A stretch of 64,000 bases of DNA from CAZSMK01 sp964608095 (GCA_964608095.1 CAZSMK010000026.1:62001-126000), one strand, 5' to 3'; positions 8,446-18,190 are shown, counted from the stretch's first letter. Numbers and translations are program-made. The notes: generated from the letters alone by a model not told the origin.

Positions 8446-9319
8446 TACCATCTATTTTGCCCTATTGATAATATTAGTCGCCGGCTTCTTCTTCCTGCTT
8501 TCCGGGGTTCATAGCGACAATAGCCCGGTAAATCAGGTTTCTCCCGACGATTCAAAAGACCGCCCCATCATAAACCACCAAAAAATACAGAACTATCTGG
8601 CTGAATTCCGAGAAACCTCGGAAAAACTCAGACAGGTTGAACATGAAAAAATGGAGCATCTCGAGGCGCTTGGCAAATTGAAGGAAAGCCTCAGCCATAG
8701 GACGTTGTTCCATAACCGATTGATTAAAAATCAAATCGAGAAACAAATTGCCTTAATTCACGAGAAGATCGAAGAAAGCAAACGCCTCGAAAAACGTCTA
8801 ACAGAGATTTTGAAGGGGCTCGCTGGTGAAGCGGAAATAAGGTCATACCTCGAACAACATATCATGGCTCTTTCCGAAACATTGGAAGATTTACGCGCAG
8901 AACCGGAGAAGAACCGGAAGAATATCGAGAACGCGGAAGCGGAATTACGTGAATGGGAACTCATGGCAAACGCTCTCGATGCTTATGAAGACAAAGGTAT
9001 AGAGGAAGTTGTCTCCATTCTCATTCGTCCGGAAACACCTATTCCGCCATATCCTCCTGAGGATATTTCCGAACCCACCTCGGAGAAGTGGTCATCCCGG
9101 ATGAAACATCCCTTCATTTACAGCCGCCTTGATCGTCGGCTTGCGCGTATGGAAGAAGAAATACATTTTCTCGAGCAGCAGCTCGACCGGCTGGAGCAAC
9201 AGATCAAGTTCATAAGGCAAAATTTGGAAAAATACCCGGCAGGTGACATGCCGGGAGAACCTGAACGAAAAATGGGGAAACACCAACCACCCCATTTTGA
9301 TTATCAGCAACCCGACTAA
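8432..9319 (+). CDS. Membrane-anchored periplasmic coiled-coil protein
   Basis: Not recognised as a named family. The start is the ATG at 8432 after AAAGGAGG, overlapping the end of the regulator gene by 14 bases. Residues about 5-25 form an N-terminal membrane anchor or signal (IYFALLIILVAGFFFLLSG). Most of the rest is charged heptad-like coiled coil (roughly 50-190 and 230-275) separated by a proline-rich stretch PETPIPPYPPEDISEP. Its place at the end of a two-component operon suggests a periplasmic partner or output of the kinase, comparable in position to small stress chaperones of Zra/Cpx systems, but sequence similarity to those is not evident. Confidence 0.7.
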   Translation: MTNRNTIYFALLIILVAGFFFLLSGVHSDNSPVNQVSPDDSKDRPIINHQKIQNYLAEFRETSEKLRQVEHEKMEHLEALGKLKESLSHRTLFHNRLIKNQIEKQIALIHEKIEESKRLEKRLTEILKGLAGEAEIRSYLEQHIMALSETLEDLRAEPEKNRKNIENAEAELREWELMANALDAYEDKGIEEVVSILIRPETPIPPYPPEDISEPTSEKWSSRMKHPFIYSRLDRRLARMEEEIHFLEQQLDRLEQQIKFIRQNLEKYPAGDMPGEPERKMGKHQPPHFDYQQPD

Positions 9320-9339
9320 AAAGGACCGCGCTCTCAGGT

Positions 9340-11097
9340 TCAATGAGTAACCGGCGCACGGGCAGGCCATTCCTTTTCAAACTCGGGCCCTGTTTTATAG
9401 AGGGCAAGTAAAGGAACGGAATGAAGCGAGACGACTTTAGTCGGGGTGTAGTGTTCAAAAAGGTAGGACTCGGGTCGCGCAAAAAAGCCACGCCTGATCA
9501 ACAATAAATGATAATCATAAGGTGGAGGGGCATCGATAACGATATCGTTTCGCAACATTCCCCACTCCTGGAAATATTGAAATACTTTTTCATGTAACGC
9601 TAGGAGTTTAAGCTTAGCTCCTTCGGGCAGGGTTACGTTCATATAATCAAGCATTTCCTTATTTACGACTTCACCCCAGTAAGTGGTTTCAAATCCCGCG
9701 CCATACGCTCCCTTGACTCCACCCACAAGTGAATTGAAGAAACTCAAGTAATAAGGGTGATACTTAACGAGTGAAATTGTTCCATTCAACGTAACCAATA
9801 TGAGTATTACGAGCGCCATGGTGCGTGACACCTTTTTTCGACTTTCTTTTTGCGTGCGCACCCATGTCGTGATGCCGTTTACGAACCATCGTAATCCCAG
9901 CCCGGCAATAAGCGCCAAAAAAGGAAATGCAGTTAAGAAAAGGCGAACCCCGTCGTAAACGGGAACGCCCGGTAACGACGAAATCAAGAGGGGGAAAAAT
10001 GCCATGGCGAGTATCAGCGCGACTTTGCCGTCTTTTACATGTTGGACACTCGAAACAATTCCCACCAGCAGCAGAAAAAGCGTGAGAATAGGTAGTGTAA
10101 TTGCCGTCATCACCCACGGATAGTGCCAGGGAACATGAATCCCGCCCGGAAGATATCTGACACCCATATAAAGGAGCGAATTTTGTTTGTGTGTCGCGAA
10201 GAACGCAAGATATTCAAGTATTCTCAATACGGTATTGTGCCAGAAGTAAGGTGAAACAAGTATCATAACCACCGGAGACACGACGATGAGGAAAAACAGT
10301 GTGTGGACACATTTTCGAGACCAGAAAAGATACCCCACCACGATAAGAACAGGGAACATGAGGATACAATTAATTCTGGTTGCGAGGGCAAGCCCTGCAG
10401 CGACAGCGGTCAAGACCGCCCACCATCTTTTCTCGGTCGTCATGCTTTTCAAGAAAAGCCAAACCGTGAGCAGGGTGAAGAAGACAGCGAAGGTCTCCGT
10501 GGCGGCGATATGCGCATGCCCGAACACACGGGGCATTAACCAATACAGTAGCGTTGAACTCAGCGCAACAAACCTGCCGCCTGCCTGAAATCCGATGAGG
10601 TACACCAGGACAAGCGAAAGAGAAAATGCCATTATGGTGATCATGCGCATTCCATGATAATGACCAAAGAGACTGGAAAAGAGGGTGGCGCTCCAACCGA
10701 GAAGAAACTTACTCACCGCGGGCAATTCACTAAGCCCGGTCCAATAGAGATCAATAGTATCCTGCCTGAACGCTTCTACAGGCGCTTGTAATAATTCTCC
10801 GACCCATACCATGGCATCGTGTGCAGGTTGATAATAATATGCTTCGTCCCAGGAAAATCCTATACCACGCAGTGTCACAAACACAGACGAGAGTGAAAGA
10901 ACAATGATACAGAGAATCAAGAGAAGATCGAGCCAGCTCGATTGCGTTTGAGGGGTGGTTTTTACCGGCGCGGTATGTTCTTTCGGTGGTGAGACAAAGG
11001 GGTCCCACATCGTTTCAGAGGGGATGGGTTCCTCACTCTTCAGGGGTATCTCAAGGATCAAATCCTCTTCTTCAAATTCGTTGTTATCGGACGTCAT
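9340..11097 (-). CDS. Membrane glycosyltransferase, GT39/PMT-like
   Basis: A 585-residue protein with an acidic cytosolic N-terminus of about 55 residues, then many membrane helices. After the first helix comes GFSWDEAYYYQPA, the Asp-Glu pair that in GT39/ArnT-like enzymes marks the catalytic loop, followed by ELPAVSKFLLG. A soluble periplasmic tail follows the last helices. Such proteins move sugars from polyprenyl-phosphate carriers to proteins or lipids outside the membrane. The 3' end meets the coiled-coil gene tail to tail with a 20-base gap. It starts 6 bases after the recJ stop, so it probably shares a transcript with recJ. Confidence 0.82.
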   Translation of the reverse strand: MTSDNNEFEEEDLILEIPLKSEEPIPSETMWDPFVSPPKEHTAPVKTTPQTQSSWLDLLLILCIIVLSLSSVFVTLRGIGFSWDEAYYYQPAHDAMVWVGELLQAPVEAFRQDTIDLYWTGLSELPAVSKFLLGWSATLFSSLFGHYHGMRMITIMAFSLSLVLVYLIGFQAGGRFVALSSTLLYWLMPRVFGHAHIAATETFAVFFTLLTVWLFLKSMTTEKRWWAVLTAVAAGLALATRINCILMFPVLIVVGYLFWSRKCVHTLFFLIVVSPVVMILVSPYFWHNTVLRILEYLAFFATHKQNSLLYMGVRYLPGGIHVPWHYPWVMTAITLPILTLFLLLVGIVSSVQHVKDGKVALILAMAFFPLLISSLPGVPVYDGVRLFLTAFPFLALIAGLGLRWFVNGITTWVRTQKESRKKVSRTMALVILILVTLNGTISLVKYHPYYLSFFNSLVGGVKGAYGAGFETTYWGEVVNKEMLDYMNVTLPEGAKLKLLALHEKVFQYFQEWGMLRNDIVIDAPPPYDYHLLLIRRGFFARPESYLFEHYTPTKVVSLHSVPLLALYKTGPEFEKEWPARAPVTH

Positions 11098-11103
11098 GCG
11101 ATT

Positions 11104-12840
11104 CTATACCTTGATATCTATGAGCTTCATCTCGACGCTTGTCCGGTTGTTCCATTCGTTGACGATCGGTACAAACGCAACATTAATACGCCTCCGTTTG
11201 AAACATTTTGCGAGGTCGTGAGCGAGGACACCCATGTCAAATCCAATTGCAGATAAGGTCGCTTCACCTTCAGAGAGAAGAAGTTTAAGATGTTTTTTTC
11301 CGACGATCCGTGGCGGTTCAAGCATAAAGACATCCTTCATCATAAAAACCGGCGAAGGATTCCCTTCTCCAAAAGGTTCAAGATCCCCCAGGGATTCCGT
11401 AAGTTGCATATCCAGTTCTCCCGGTGAGATTACCGCATCTATATCAAGCGCCTTGTCGGAACATATTTGATCGATTCGTTCCAGGGCGTATTGATTGATG
11501 GCCGTGCGAAATGCATCAATCTGCTCCTCATAGAGCCTGACCCCGCACGCCCTGTGATGACCGCCGAAGCCCAGGAGAAGGTCCCGGCACGAATCAAGCG
11601 CCTCTAAAATTGAAAAAATGCCGTAGGATCTTCCGCTCCCACGTGCAACTCCGTCATGTATGTTGAAAAGAAAAACCGGTCGACAATATCGTTCCGCCAG
11701 GTTACCCGCAACGAGACCGAGCAAGCCTTCATGCCATCCCTCGTTCGCCGCGACAATTATCGGCTGTTTATCAAGCAGGAGGGTGGATTCGATAAGAGAC
11801 TCCGATTGTACTCGAATGCCGTTCCCCAGGCGATGCCTACGATCATTGAGGCGGTTGAGCTGGCGCGCGAGCCCTTCCGCTTCCGAACGGTCGTCTGTGA
11901 GAAGCAGGTCCAATGCGAGGGAAGCGTGAGCGGTTCTGCCTGCCGCGTTTATGCGGGGCGCAAGAACAAATGCTACGTCGACGCTACTTATACGTCTTTG
12001 GGTGATTCGGCTCGCTTCGATCAGATACGACAATCCAAGATTCGACGTGTGGTTCAAGATGTCGAGTCCCGCACGGGCAAGACGTCGATTCTCACCCGTT
12101 AAAGGTACAACGTCCGCTATTGTACCAAGCGCGACAAGATCGAGATTTTCGGTCAAAAATTCTTCTGCTCTCGAGGATGGTATCTTCATCGCTTCGCAGA
12201 GTGCGGTAATTAATTTGTACGCCACACCCACACCCGATAAGGCGGAAAAAGGATACTCGCAATCGTGCCGCGCCGGATTGACTATTGCCAGGGCGTTCGG
12301 TAACTGCTCTTTTACCTGGTGGTGATCCGTGATGATGACCTCTAATCCGAGCGAGCGTGCATAGTCTACCTCCTCTATGGCGGTGGCGCCCGTATCCACG
12401 GTCAGGATGAGGTCAAAGCCTGTCTGTGCAATCTTTTTCAGTGCGTCGCGATTTAATCCATACCCTTCGTCCACGCGATGCGGAATGTAAAAGCCCGCAT
12501 CGATCCCGCTCATTCGGAAAAAGCGCAACAGAATCGCCGTCGCAGAAATGCCGTCGGCATCATAGTCGCCGTACACACAGATTTTTTTGCCATCATCGAT
12601 TGCCTTGATCAGATGATGCACCGCGCGTTCCATATCCTTCATGCGCCATGGATCAAAGAAGCCGCCGGCATCAGAGACCTCGAGAAAATCCCGTGCCATG
12701 TGTATATCACGTAGCCCACGCGCCACAAGAATTCGCGCAACTATCGGATTGATTCCCAATTCACTGGCAAGATGTGCCGCATGACGGGGACAGTAGTCCC
12801 TTACTTCCCATTTTCTGTTATTAAGACTCTTTTCCGACAA
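11104..12840 (-). CDS. recJ: Single-stranded-DNA-specific exonuclease RecJ
   Basis: A 578-residue RecJ, close to the usual length. The DHH domain has VYGDYDADGISATA (metal-binding Asp residues), DLILTVDTG and ITDHHQ; the DHHA1 part has GGHHRACG near residue 415, and a C-terminal OB-like domain follows. It degrades single-stranded DNA 5' to 3' in recombination and mismatch repair. It lies between nadC (29-base gap upstream) and the GT39-type gene, all on the minus strand. Identification is secure. Confidence 0.95.
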   Translation of the reverse strand: MSEKSLNNRKWEVRDYCPRHAAHLASELGINPIVARILVARGLRDIHMARDFLEVSDAGGFFDPWRMKDMERAVHHLIKAIDDGKKICVYGDYDADGISATAILLRFFRMSGIDAGFYIPHRVDEGYGLNRDALKKIAQTGFDLILTVDTGATAIEEVDYARSLGLEVIITDHHQVKEQLPNALAIVNPARHDCEYPFSALSGVGVAYKLITALCEAMKIPSSRAEEFLTENLDLVALGTIADVVPLTGENRRLARAGLDILNHTSNLGLSYLIEASRITQRRISSVDVAFVLAPRINAAGRTAHASLALDLLLTDDRSEAEGLARQLNRLNDRRHRLGNGIRVQSESLIESTLLLDKQPIIVAANEGWHEGLLGLVAGNLAERYCRPVFLFNIHDGVARGSGRSYGIFSILEALDSCRDLLLGFGGHHRACGVRLYEEQIDAFRTAINQYALERIDQICSDKALDIDAVISPGELDMQLTESLGDLEPFGEGNPSPVFMMKDVFMLEPPRIVGKKHLKLLLSEGEATLSAIGFDMGVLAHDLAKCFKRRRINVAFVPIVNEWNNRTSVEMKLIDIKV

Positions 12841-12869
12841 CGCTAAAAAATCCTCCGGAACAGGTATAG

Positions 12870-13724
12870 TTAATGTCTCACATACGTAAGTGAAAAATCC
12901 ACTGCCGGCGCGGAATGTGTCAATGCTCCAATAGAAACCCTGCGGACACCCACACGGGCAAGATGGCGCATTTTTCGGAGCGTTACACCCCCGGAGATTT
13001 CCAGCTCCGGTTTGGGTGCGCTTCCAACGATAGCTAACGCACGCCTGATCTGGTCAAGGCGCATATTGTCGAGAAGAACCAGATCGACATTCAACGCCAT
13101 CAACTGACGAAGCTCTTTTATTGAACGAGCTTCAACGCCGATAGGTATTTTTTGCCTTTGCGATGAACAAAATTCTTTTGCCCGCTCCACCGCTTCCTTG
13201 ATTCCGCCACATGCGTCGATGTGATTATCCTTGATCAATATCATATCGTAAAGTCCAAAACGATGATTGTATCCGCCTCCTGTGCGGACGGCATATTTTT
13301 CAAACCTTCGCCAGAGAGGAGTTGTTTTTCGTGTATCGAAGATTTTGAGTCGATGCGGCGCAACTTCCTCGACAAACCGACGTGTAAAAGTGGCGATGCC
13401 AGAAAGGCGCTGAAGAAAATTCAGCGCGACTCGTTCTGCCGAGAGAAGCGACCTGATACGACCACGTAGTGTTGCCACTCGATCGCCATTGTGTACCCTA
13501 TCGCCGTCTTGTTTATGAAACTCGACTTTTGTGGAATTGTTCACAAGGGTAAAGACTCGGGCGAACACATCCAACCCGCACAATATACCCCGTTGTCCGG
13601 CGTGGAGAACACACGTCCCTCTCTGAGCAGCTGGAATGGTGGACATGCTGGTCACGTCCCCGGAACCGATATCCTCCTCGAGGGCTTTACGCAAGAGGCT
13701 TGTTTCCTCTTTGCTGATTTTCAT
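12870..13724 (-). CDS. nadC: Nicotinate-nucleotide pyrophosphorylase (quinolinate phosphoribosyltransferase)
   Basis: I chose the start at 13724 (MKISKEET), behind a GGGAGA site, giving 284 residues, the normal family length; an upstream ATG at 13763 would add 13 unconserved residues. It converts quinolinate and PRPP to nicotinate mononucleotide in de novo NAD synthesis. Visible signatures are LEEDIGSGDVTS, LNFLQRLSGIAT, DTRKTTPLWR, AVRTGGGYNHRFGLYD with ILIKDNH, and the C-terminal ISGGV and SIGALTHS. nadA/nadB are not in the window. Confidence 0.95.
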   Translation of the reverse strand: MKISKEETSLLRKALEEDIGSGDVTSMSTIPAAQRGTCVLHAGQRGILCGLDVFARVFTLVNNSTKVEFHKQDGDRVHNGDRVATLRGRIRSLLSAERVALNFLQRLSGIATFTRRFVEEVAPHRLKIFDTRKTTPLWRRFEKYAVRTGGGYNHRFGLYDMILIKDNHIDACGGIKEAVERAKEFCSSQRQKIPIGVEARSIKELRQLMALNVDLVLLDNMRLDQIRRALAIVGSAPKPELEISGGVTLRKMRHLARVGVRRVSIGALTHSAPAVDFSLTYVRH

Positions 13725-13852
13725 ACGCGGTCTCCCGCTTGATCCTCCACACATGACTTGCAAACTATAAAAAATTATTCTCCTTCACGTGAGAACAATC
13801 AAATACTTTTCTCAAGGTTGATGCTTTTTACTTGTATGGGTCGCGCCGCTGC

Positions 13853-13881
13853 TTGACAATACACTTTCAAAATTCTACCAG
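13853..13881 (+). promoter_or_regulatory. Putative promoter of the comB-like gene
   Basis: TTGACA at 13853-13858 is a perfect -35. With 17-bp spacing the -10 is TACCAG at 13876-13881, which is weak. The start codon follows 20 bases later at 13902, leaving a very short leader. It lies in the divergent gap between nadC and this gene. Confidence 0.4.
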
Positions 13882-13901
13882 ACGATTGGATTGAAATATC
13901 G

Positions 13902-14648
13902 ATGAAGATAGATTGTTCGCTTACCTATAACTTTATTGACGAAAATAAGATCAAAGACCAAGTTGCTGTAGTTATTGATGTGCTCAGGGCAACGACCGTT
14001 ATCATCACTGCTCTTCAGCGTGGTTGCCCGTGGATTCGTCCGGTATCGAGTATAGATGAGGCGAAGCACATGAGCGAGAAGTTCGCCCGGCAAAAACCTC
14101 TCCTCAACGGTGAGCGAAACGGTTTGAAAATTGACGGATTCGATCTTGACAACTCTCCCCGTGCAATGACAACAGACGTAATCGGCCAACGCCCCCTCAT
14201 TATGACAACGAGTAACGGCACAACTGCAATCACACGCTGTACAGACGCCCGAAAGATATTCATCGGCGCGTTCATCAACATGAAATCCCTGGTCGAACGC
14301 CTTACCGATTACGATAACGTCCTTCTTGTCTGTTCGGGCACACTGGGCGAGGTCTCTCTTGAAGACACTGCGTGCGCGGGTGCAATAATCAGCCATCTAC
14401 AGAATCTCCAGAGAGAAATTGAATTAACCGACGCCGCCCGGATTGCGCGTATTGTCTATTCTCAGTATCGAGATGACCTTGCGGAGATGATGAAGCACGT
14501 TTCTTCTCACGGACGGAGGCTTATGGAACTTGGCTTTGAAGGCGATATCGAGTATGCTGTACGCATGAACCAGATCCCCTTAGTACCTTATCTCGAGAAG
14601 ACAACCCTTTTTTTGAAAGCAGACATACCGGACACATCCCTTACCTGA
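13902..14648 (+). CDS. comB: 2-phosphosulfolactate phosphatase family protein (ComB)
   Basis: A 248-residue protein with ComB signatures: VAVVIDVLRATTVI near the N-terminus, GERNGLKIDGFDLDNSP, MTTSNGTTAI, and VCSGTLGEVSLEDTACAGAI. In methanogens ComB dephosphorylates 2-phosphosulfolactate for coenzyme M. Bacterial members often sit alone, as here, and their true substrate is unclear. No other sulfolactate genes are present, so the biochemical name is a family label only. Confidence 0.85.
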   Translation: MKIDCSLTYNFIDENKIKDQVAVVIDVLRATTVIITALQRGCPWIRPVSSIDEAKHMSEKFARQKPLLNGERNGLKIDGFDLDNSPRAMTTDVIGQRPLIMTTSNGTTAITRCTDARKIFIGAFINMKSLVERLTDYDNVLLVCSGTLGEVSLEDTACAGAIISHLQNLQREIELTDAARIARIVYSQYRDDLAEMMKHVSSHGRRLMELGFEGDIEYAVRMNQIPLVPYLEKTTLFLKADIPDTSLT

Positions 14649-15012
14649 TCTCGAACGATTACATTAACCGGGATTTGGCATACATAATCGCAAGCGATTT
14701 ATCATTAACAGGAATAGATTTACAGGACTGGTCACTCGACTTGTTTCACCCGCTTACTTCGATTTACCACAGCGATCTCAGCACAGGCAGTCCCGATTCT
14801 TCCACAACGACTTCAATAGCACACGCGCCTGAGCGCGCACTCTCAGGCATGTCCGTGCGCGTGCGCGTACAACGATTTTGCATTCTTCCCGAGATGCACG
14901 GAAAGCCTATCGGCATATCGGCGTGGAGTGAAGGCGTAGCCGAGGAGTATTGAGTTCCCCCTCAGGGTACGGATTTGGCATCACCAAATTCTGTAGAAAA
15001 AACAAACAAAAC
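14649..15012. other. Gap between convergent genes, no gene seen
   Basis: This 364-base stretch separates two genes that end toward each other. A 92-codon open frame at 14675-14953 has no ribosome site and no protein-like composition, so I leave it out. A GC-rich inverted sequence (GCGCCTGAGCGCGC and GTGCGCGTGCGCGT around 14825-14870) could fold, but it lacks the T-run of a standard terminator. Confidence 0.5.
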
Positions 15013-16707
15013 TTAATCTGTAGGCACTATCCGCTCGATATCCGATTCAGTAAGGTTGAGTTTCATACCCTCACTTGTCTCGATTATGACTTGCTGCCTG
15101 ACACGGGTCGTAACCTTTCCCTGAATCACGTTTCCGTTGGTCAGATAGATGGTATCCCATTTCACCGGCGTGGATGTAGGGATAACAGGCGTGAGCACAG
15201 GAGAAGGTTCTGCTATAGGTGTAGGCGGTGCAACTTCAACCTCTTCTATGGGCGTGGGTTCTGGAACAACCTCGGGTACATCGGGTTCAAGGGTCGGTGT
15301 GGTCGGCTCCTCGAACACTTCTGTCTCAAAAGGCACCGGCTCAACTGTCGGTGACGTCGGCTCCTCGAACACTTCTGTCTCAACGGGCAAGGCTTCGAGT
15401 GTGGGAGTGGTCGGTTCTTCTTCGACGACAGGCGTAACAACCAGCGTTTCCACAGGCGTGACAACGGGCGTTTCCTCGGGTTCAGGTGGAACAAAGGTAG
15501 GATAAAGGGGCTCGCGAGGCTCGAACACGGTCTGTTTCAGCATCGACATGATCAAGTCGCGATCGTCACGAGTGGGGTTCCTATAATTATCGAGAATTAT
15601 TGCATCGGGAGACATAGCCTGGGCGCTTCTGATTTGACCGATTATGTCATCCGTAAAATTCATCTTTCCTGCAATTGAAAACCACCTCTGAGGTTTCCAA
15701 TCCAGCGATGTGACGAACTTCAACCACCCGTTGAACTTGTCCGCATCCGCGTAGTCGCGCCAGTGGTTCTTGACGCACACTATATCGACGATTCCTTCTT
15801 CAACCCATCGGGGCCAGTCCTGGAGACTTTCGGTGCACACCGGCGTTGTCTTGAATTCATCCACACTGACCGGCGGATCGCCTTCAACATTTACCGCTAT
15901 AATAATTTTTATCTCAGGGTCAGTCGCATGGGCTGCTTCTGTTATTCCACGAACGAGTTCGGTTAATCTCGAACGACGCCACTCGAGCCATGATTCGTTG
16001 TTCGGGGATGGGTTGCCTTCAAAACCCGTTTCCGCCTGGAATAACTTTACGCTTTCCGGATTATACCCCCACGAACTCCCCGGATAACATAAACAGTCAA
16101 AGTATATCCCTTTGATGGTATAGCGCGATGTGAGTTCCTTTACCATTCCTTCGAGATAGACCTTAACACCGGGAAGTGCGGGATCGAGGTATGATTGGCG
16201 TGATTCGTCGGTCTTTTCGCCGGCGTAAGTAAGCGACAGCCACTCCCCTCTTTTCACGGCTATACTATTTTCAGCGGGAAAAGGATCTACTTTGCCGTCA
16301 TGCACCTTGAGCACATCAAGCCATGGATAGACTTCAATAATCGGTTCTGTAGGTGGAGAGGGGAAATGAGCGAGCGTGAGAAGATCACTCAAGGGATCGA
16401 TATAGTCGGAAGAAATTTTAGGTGACCGAATCTCAGTCCGGGAGATGTAATAGACCGTTCCATTCTCCCTGACCTTTGGAACAATGAAGTGAAACCCAGC
16501 CTCGCGGGCGTCTTGAATTAATTGCGTCGAGGAACGATGATTGCTAAAATCCCGTCCTTGTGTCGTGACGAGAAGACCATACATAATCGATTGCGCATCT
16601 TTTGCAGGTGTGACCTCTTCTGACCTCACGGATTCGATGGGCAGAATAAGGCACGCCATAAAAACGATAACGTAATACATTAAGGTGCTACCCTTGATTT
16701 TCTTCAT
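15013..16707 (-). CDS. Secreted GHL10-like (DUF187) putative glycosidase with Thr/Pro/Glu linker
   Basis: The start is the ATG at 16707 behind GAGGAGA; a GTG at 16725 upstream overlaps the site. A signal peptide ends near residue 30. Residues about 45-400 form a TIM-barrel-like domain with YGLLVTTQGRDF, GIYFDCLCYPG, SWLEWRRSRLTELVRGI and DIVCVKNHWRDYADADKF, resembling the GHL10/FenI-like family of putative glycosidases. A long linker follows with two near-identical copies of a TEVFEEPT(S/T)PT unit and many Val/Thr/Pro/Glu. The last 55 residues (TIYLTNGNVIQGKV) form a small beta domain seen at the ends of other secreted proteins. It is probably exported to the envelope; its substrate is unknown. 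Confidence 0.75.
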   Translation of the reverse strand: MKKIKGSTLMYYVIVFMACLILPIESVRSEEVTPAKDAQSIMYGLLVTTQGRDFSNHRSSTQLIQDAREAGFHFIVPKVRENGTVYYISRTEIRSPKISSDYIDPLSDLLTLAHFPSPPTEPIIEVYPWLDVLKVHDGKVDPFPAENSIAVKRGEWLSLTYAGEKTDESRQSYLDPALPGVKVYLEGMVKELTSRYTIKGIYFDCLCYPGSSWGYNPESVKLFQAETGFEGNPSPNNESWLEWRRSRLTELVRGITEAAHATDPEIKIIIAVNVEGDPPVSVDEFKTTPVCTESLQDWPRWVEEGIVDIVCVKNHWRDYADADKFNGWLKFVTSLDWKPQRWFSIAGKMNFTDDIIGQIRSAQAMSPDAIILDNYRNPTRDDRDLIMSMLKQTVFEPREPLYPTFVPPEPEETPVVTPVETLVVTPVVEEEPTTPTLEALPVETEVFEEPTSPTVEPVPFETEVFEEPTTPTLEPDVPEVVPEPTPIEEVEVAPPTPIAEPSPVLTPVIPTSTPVKWDTIYLTNGNVIQGKVTTRVRQQVIIETSEGMKLNLTESDIERIVPTD

Positions 16708-16856
16708 AATCGCATTTCTCCTCACGGGTTCGTATATTATTATAATTGATATATGATGTTATATTTGATTAAAATTAAACCGATGCTTAACGTCAAGCCA
16801 AAAAGCCATTCTTTTTGGGTAAGCTCGCTTAATAATTTCAGGAGAATGCGACAGAA

Positions 16857-17369
16857 ATGAAGGAGCATATAGCATTATATCCGGGAAGTTTTGACGGCGC
16901 GACAAATGGACATCTCGATATAATTCAGCGAGCGGCGGCTCATTTTGACAAGGTCGTGGTCGCTGTCGCCATAAATCGCGAGAAAGGTCCTTTGTTCACT
17001 ATCGAAGAGCGATTGGAGATGTTGAGAGAGATGACGGCGGACATCCCCGGGGTGGAGGTAACGAGTTTTGAAGGACTCACCGTTGAATTTGCAAAAAAAA
17101 TCGGCGCTGATTTTATTATTCGTGGTCTGCGCGCCGTCTCGGACTTCGAATACGAGCTTCAGCTCGCCCTGATGAACCGGCAACTTGTTGATACTATCGA
17201 AACCATCTTTATGGTGCCGTCGGCTAACTTCTCATTCCTGAGTTCGAGTCTGGTAAAGATTGCAGCGAGTCTCGGTGGCGATATCACTGAATTCGTGCCA
17301 CCGGCGGTGGAGCGCCGCCTTCGTGATAAATACGAGGCGCAAGGGGGTTCCTCATGCGACCAAAGATGA
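16857..17369 (+). CDS. coaD: Phosphopantetheine adenylyltransferase
   Basis: A 170-residue nucleotidyltransferase making dephospho-CoA from 4'-phosphopantetheine and ATP. The TxGH motif is at TNGH (residues 17-20) after ALYPGSFDG; ADFIIRGLRAVSDFEYE and the ISSS-type motif (FLSSSLVKIAASLGGDI) are present. Usual bacterial members have GSFDPVTNGH; here the sequence is GSFDGATNGH, so the normal Pro is a Gly. The 3' end overlaps panB by 16 bases, joining two coenzyme A pathway genes in one unit. Confidence 0.95.
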   Translation: MKEHIALYPGSFDGATNGHLDIIQRAAAHFDKVVVAVAINREKGPLFTIEERLEMLREMTADIPGVEVTSFEGLTVEFAKKIGADFIIRGLRAVSDFEYELQLALMNRQLVDTIETIFMVPSANFSFLSSSLVKIAASLGGDITEFVPPAVERRLRDKYEAQGGSSCDQR

Positions 17370-18160
17370 GAATCGAGAAAATCAAACAGATGAAGGGCAC
17401 AACGCGGATCGCCATGATGACCGCCTATGATTTCCCCATGGCGAAAATAGTGGACGAAGCCGGCATCGATATAATCCTGGTCGGCGATTCACTCGGCATG
17501 GTCATGCTGGGCTTCGACAGTACATTATATGTTACCATGGATATGATGACGCATCATTGTGCAGCGGTCAGCCGTGGCGTTACTAACGCATTGGTGGTAG
17601 GCGACATGCCGTTCATGAGTTACAAAATCACACCGGAACAGGCGCTCGAGAATGCCGCACGACTTATTCAGGAAGGCGGTGTGGAAGCCATAAAAATCGA
17701 AGGCGGCGCGGAGATGGCGCACATCACACATCGCCTCGTTGACGCCGGTATCGCCGTCATGGGTCATATCGGACTGACTCCCCAGTCCATACATCTACTC
17801 AGTGGCTACAAAATCCAGGGTAAGGATCACGAGCAGGTCAAAGGACTTCTCGAAGACGCCAAAGCGCTCGAAGACGCCGGCGCATTCTGCCTCGTGGTCG
17901 AAGCGGTACCCGAAGAAGTCGGTAAGTTCATAACCGAGCATGTCTCCATCCCCACCATCGGTATCGGGGCGGGACGATTCTGCGATGGGCAGGTTCTCGT
18001 TATCAACGATATCCTCGGTCTTACGTTCGGCAAGATACCCAAATTCGCTAAACAATATCGTAATCTCAAGGAAGAGATCGCACACGCGGTTCAAGAGTAT
18101 CTCAAAGACGTCCGTGACAACACATTCCCATCCGAGGATCATTGTTACCACGTGCATTAA
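17354..18160 (+). CDS. panB: 3-methyl-2-oxobutanoate hydroxymethyltransferase
   Basis: A 268-residue TIM-barrel enzyme that makes ketopantoate, the first committed step to pantothenate and CoA. Motifs include MMTAYDFPMAKIVDEAG, ILVGDSLGMVMLG (metal Asp), VVGDMPFMSY, AIKIEGG, VMGHIGLTPQS and the active-site VVEAVP. It overlaps coaD, so pantothenate synthesis and a late CoA step are cotranscribed. The start may instead be the ATG at 17366, twelve bases on. Confidence 0.95.
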   Translation: MRPKMRIEKIKQMKGTTRIAMMTAYDFPMAKIVDEAGIDIILVGDSLGMVMLGFDSTLYVTMDMMTHHCAAVSRGVTNALVVGDMPFMSYKITPEQALENAARLIQEGGVEAIKIEGGAEMAHITHRLVDAGIAVMGHIGLTPQSIHLLSGYKIQGKDHEQVKGLLEDAKALEDAGAFCLVVEAVPEEVGKFITEHVSIPTIGIGAGRFCDGQVLVINDILGLTFGKIPKFAKQYRNLKEEIAHAVQEYLKDVRDNTFPSEDHCYHVH

Positions 18161-18190
18161 GTATCCTAACTCAACAAAAGAGAGATATCC

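Noticed and set aside
14675..14953. 92-codon open frame after comB
   Set aside because: No ribosome site, low-quality composition and overlap with GC-rich self-complementary sequence.
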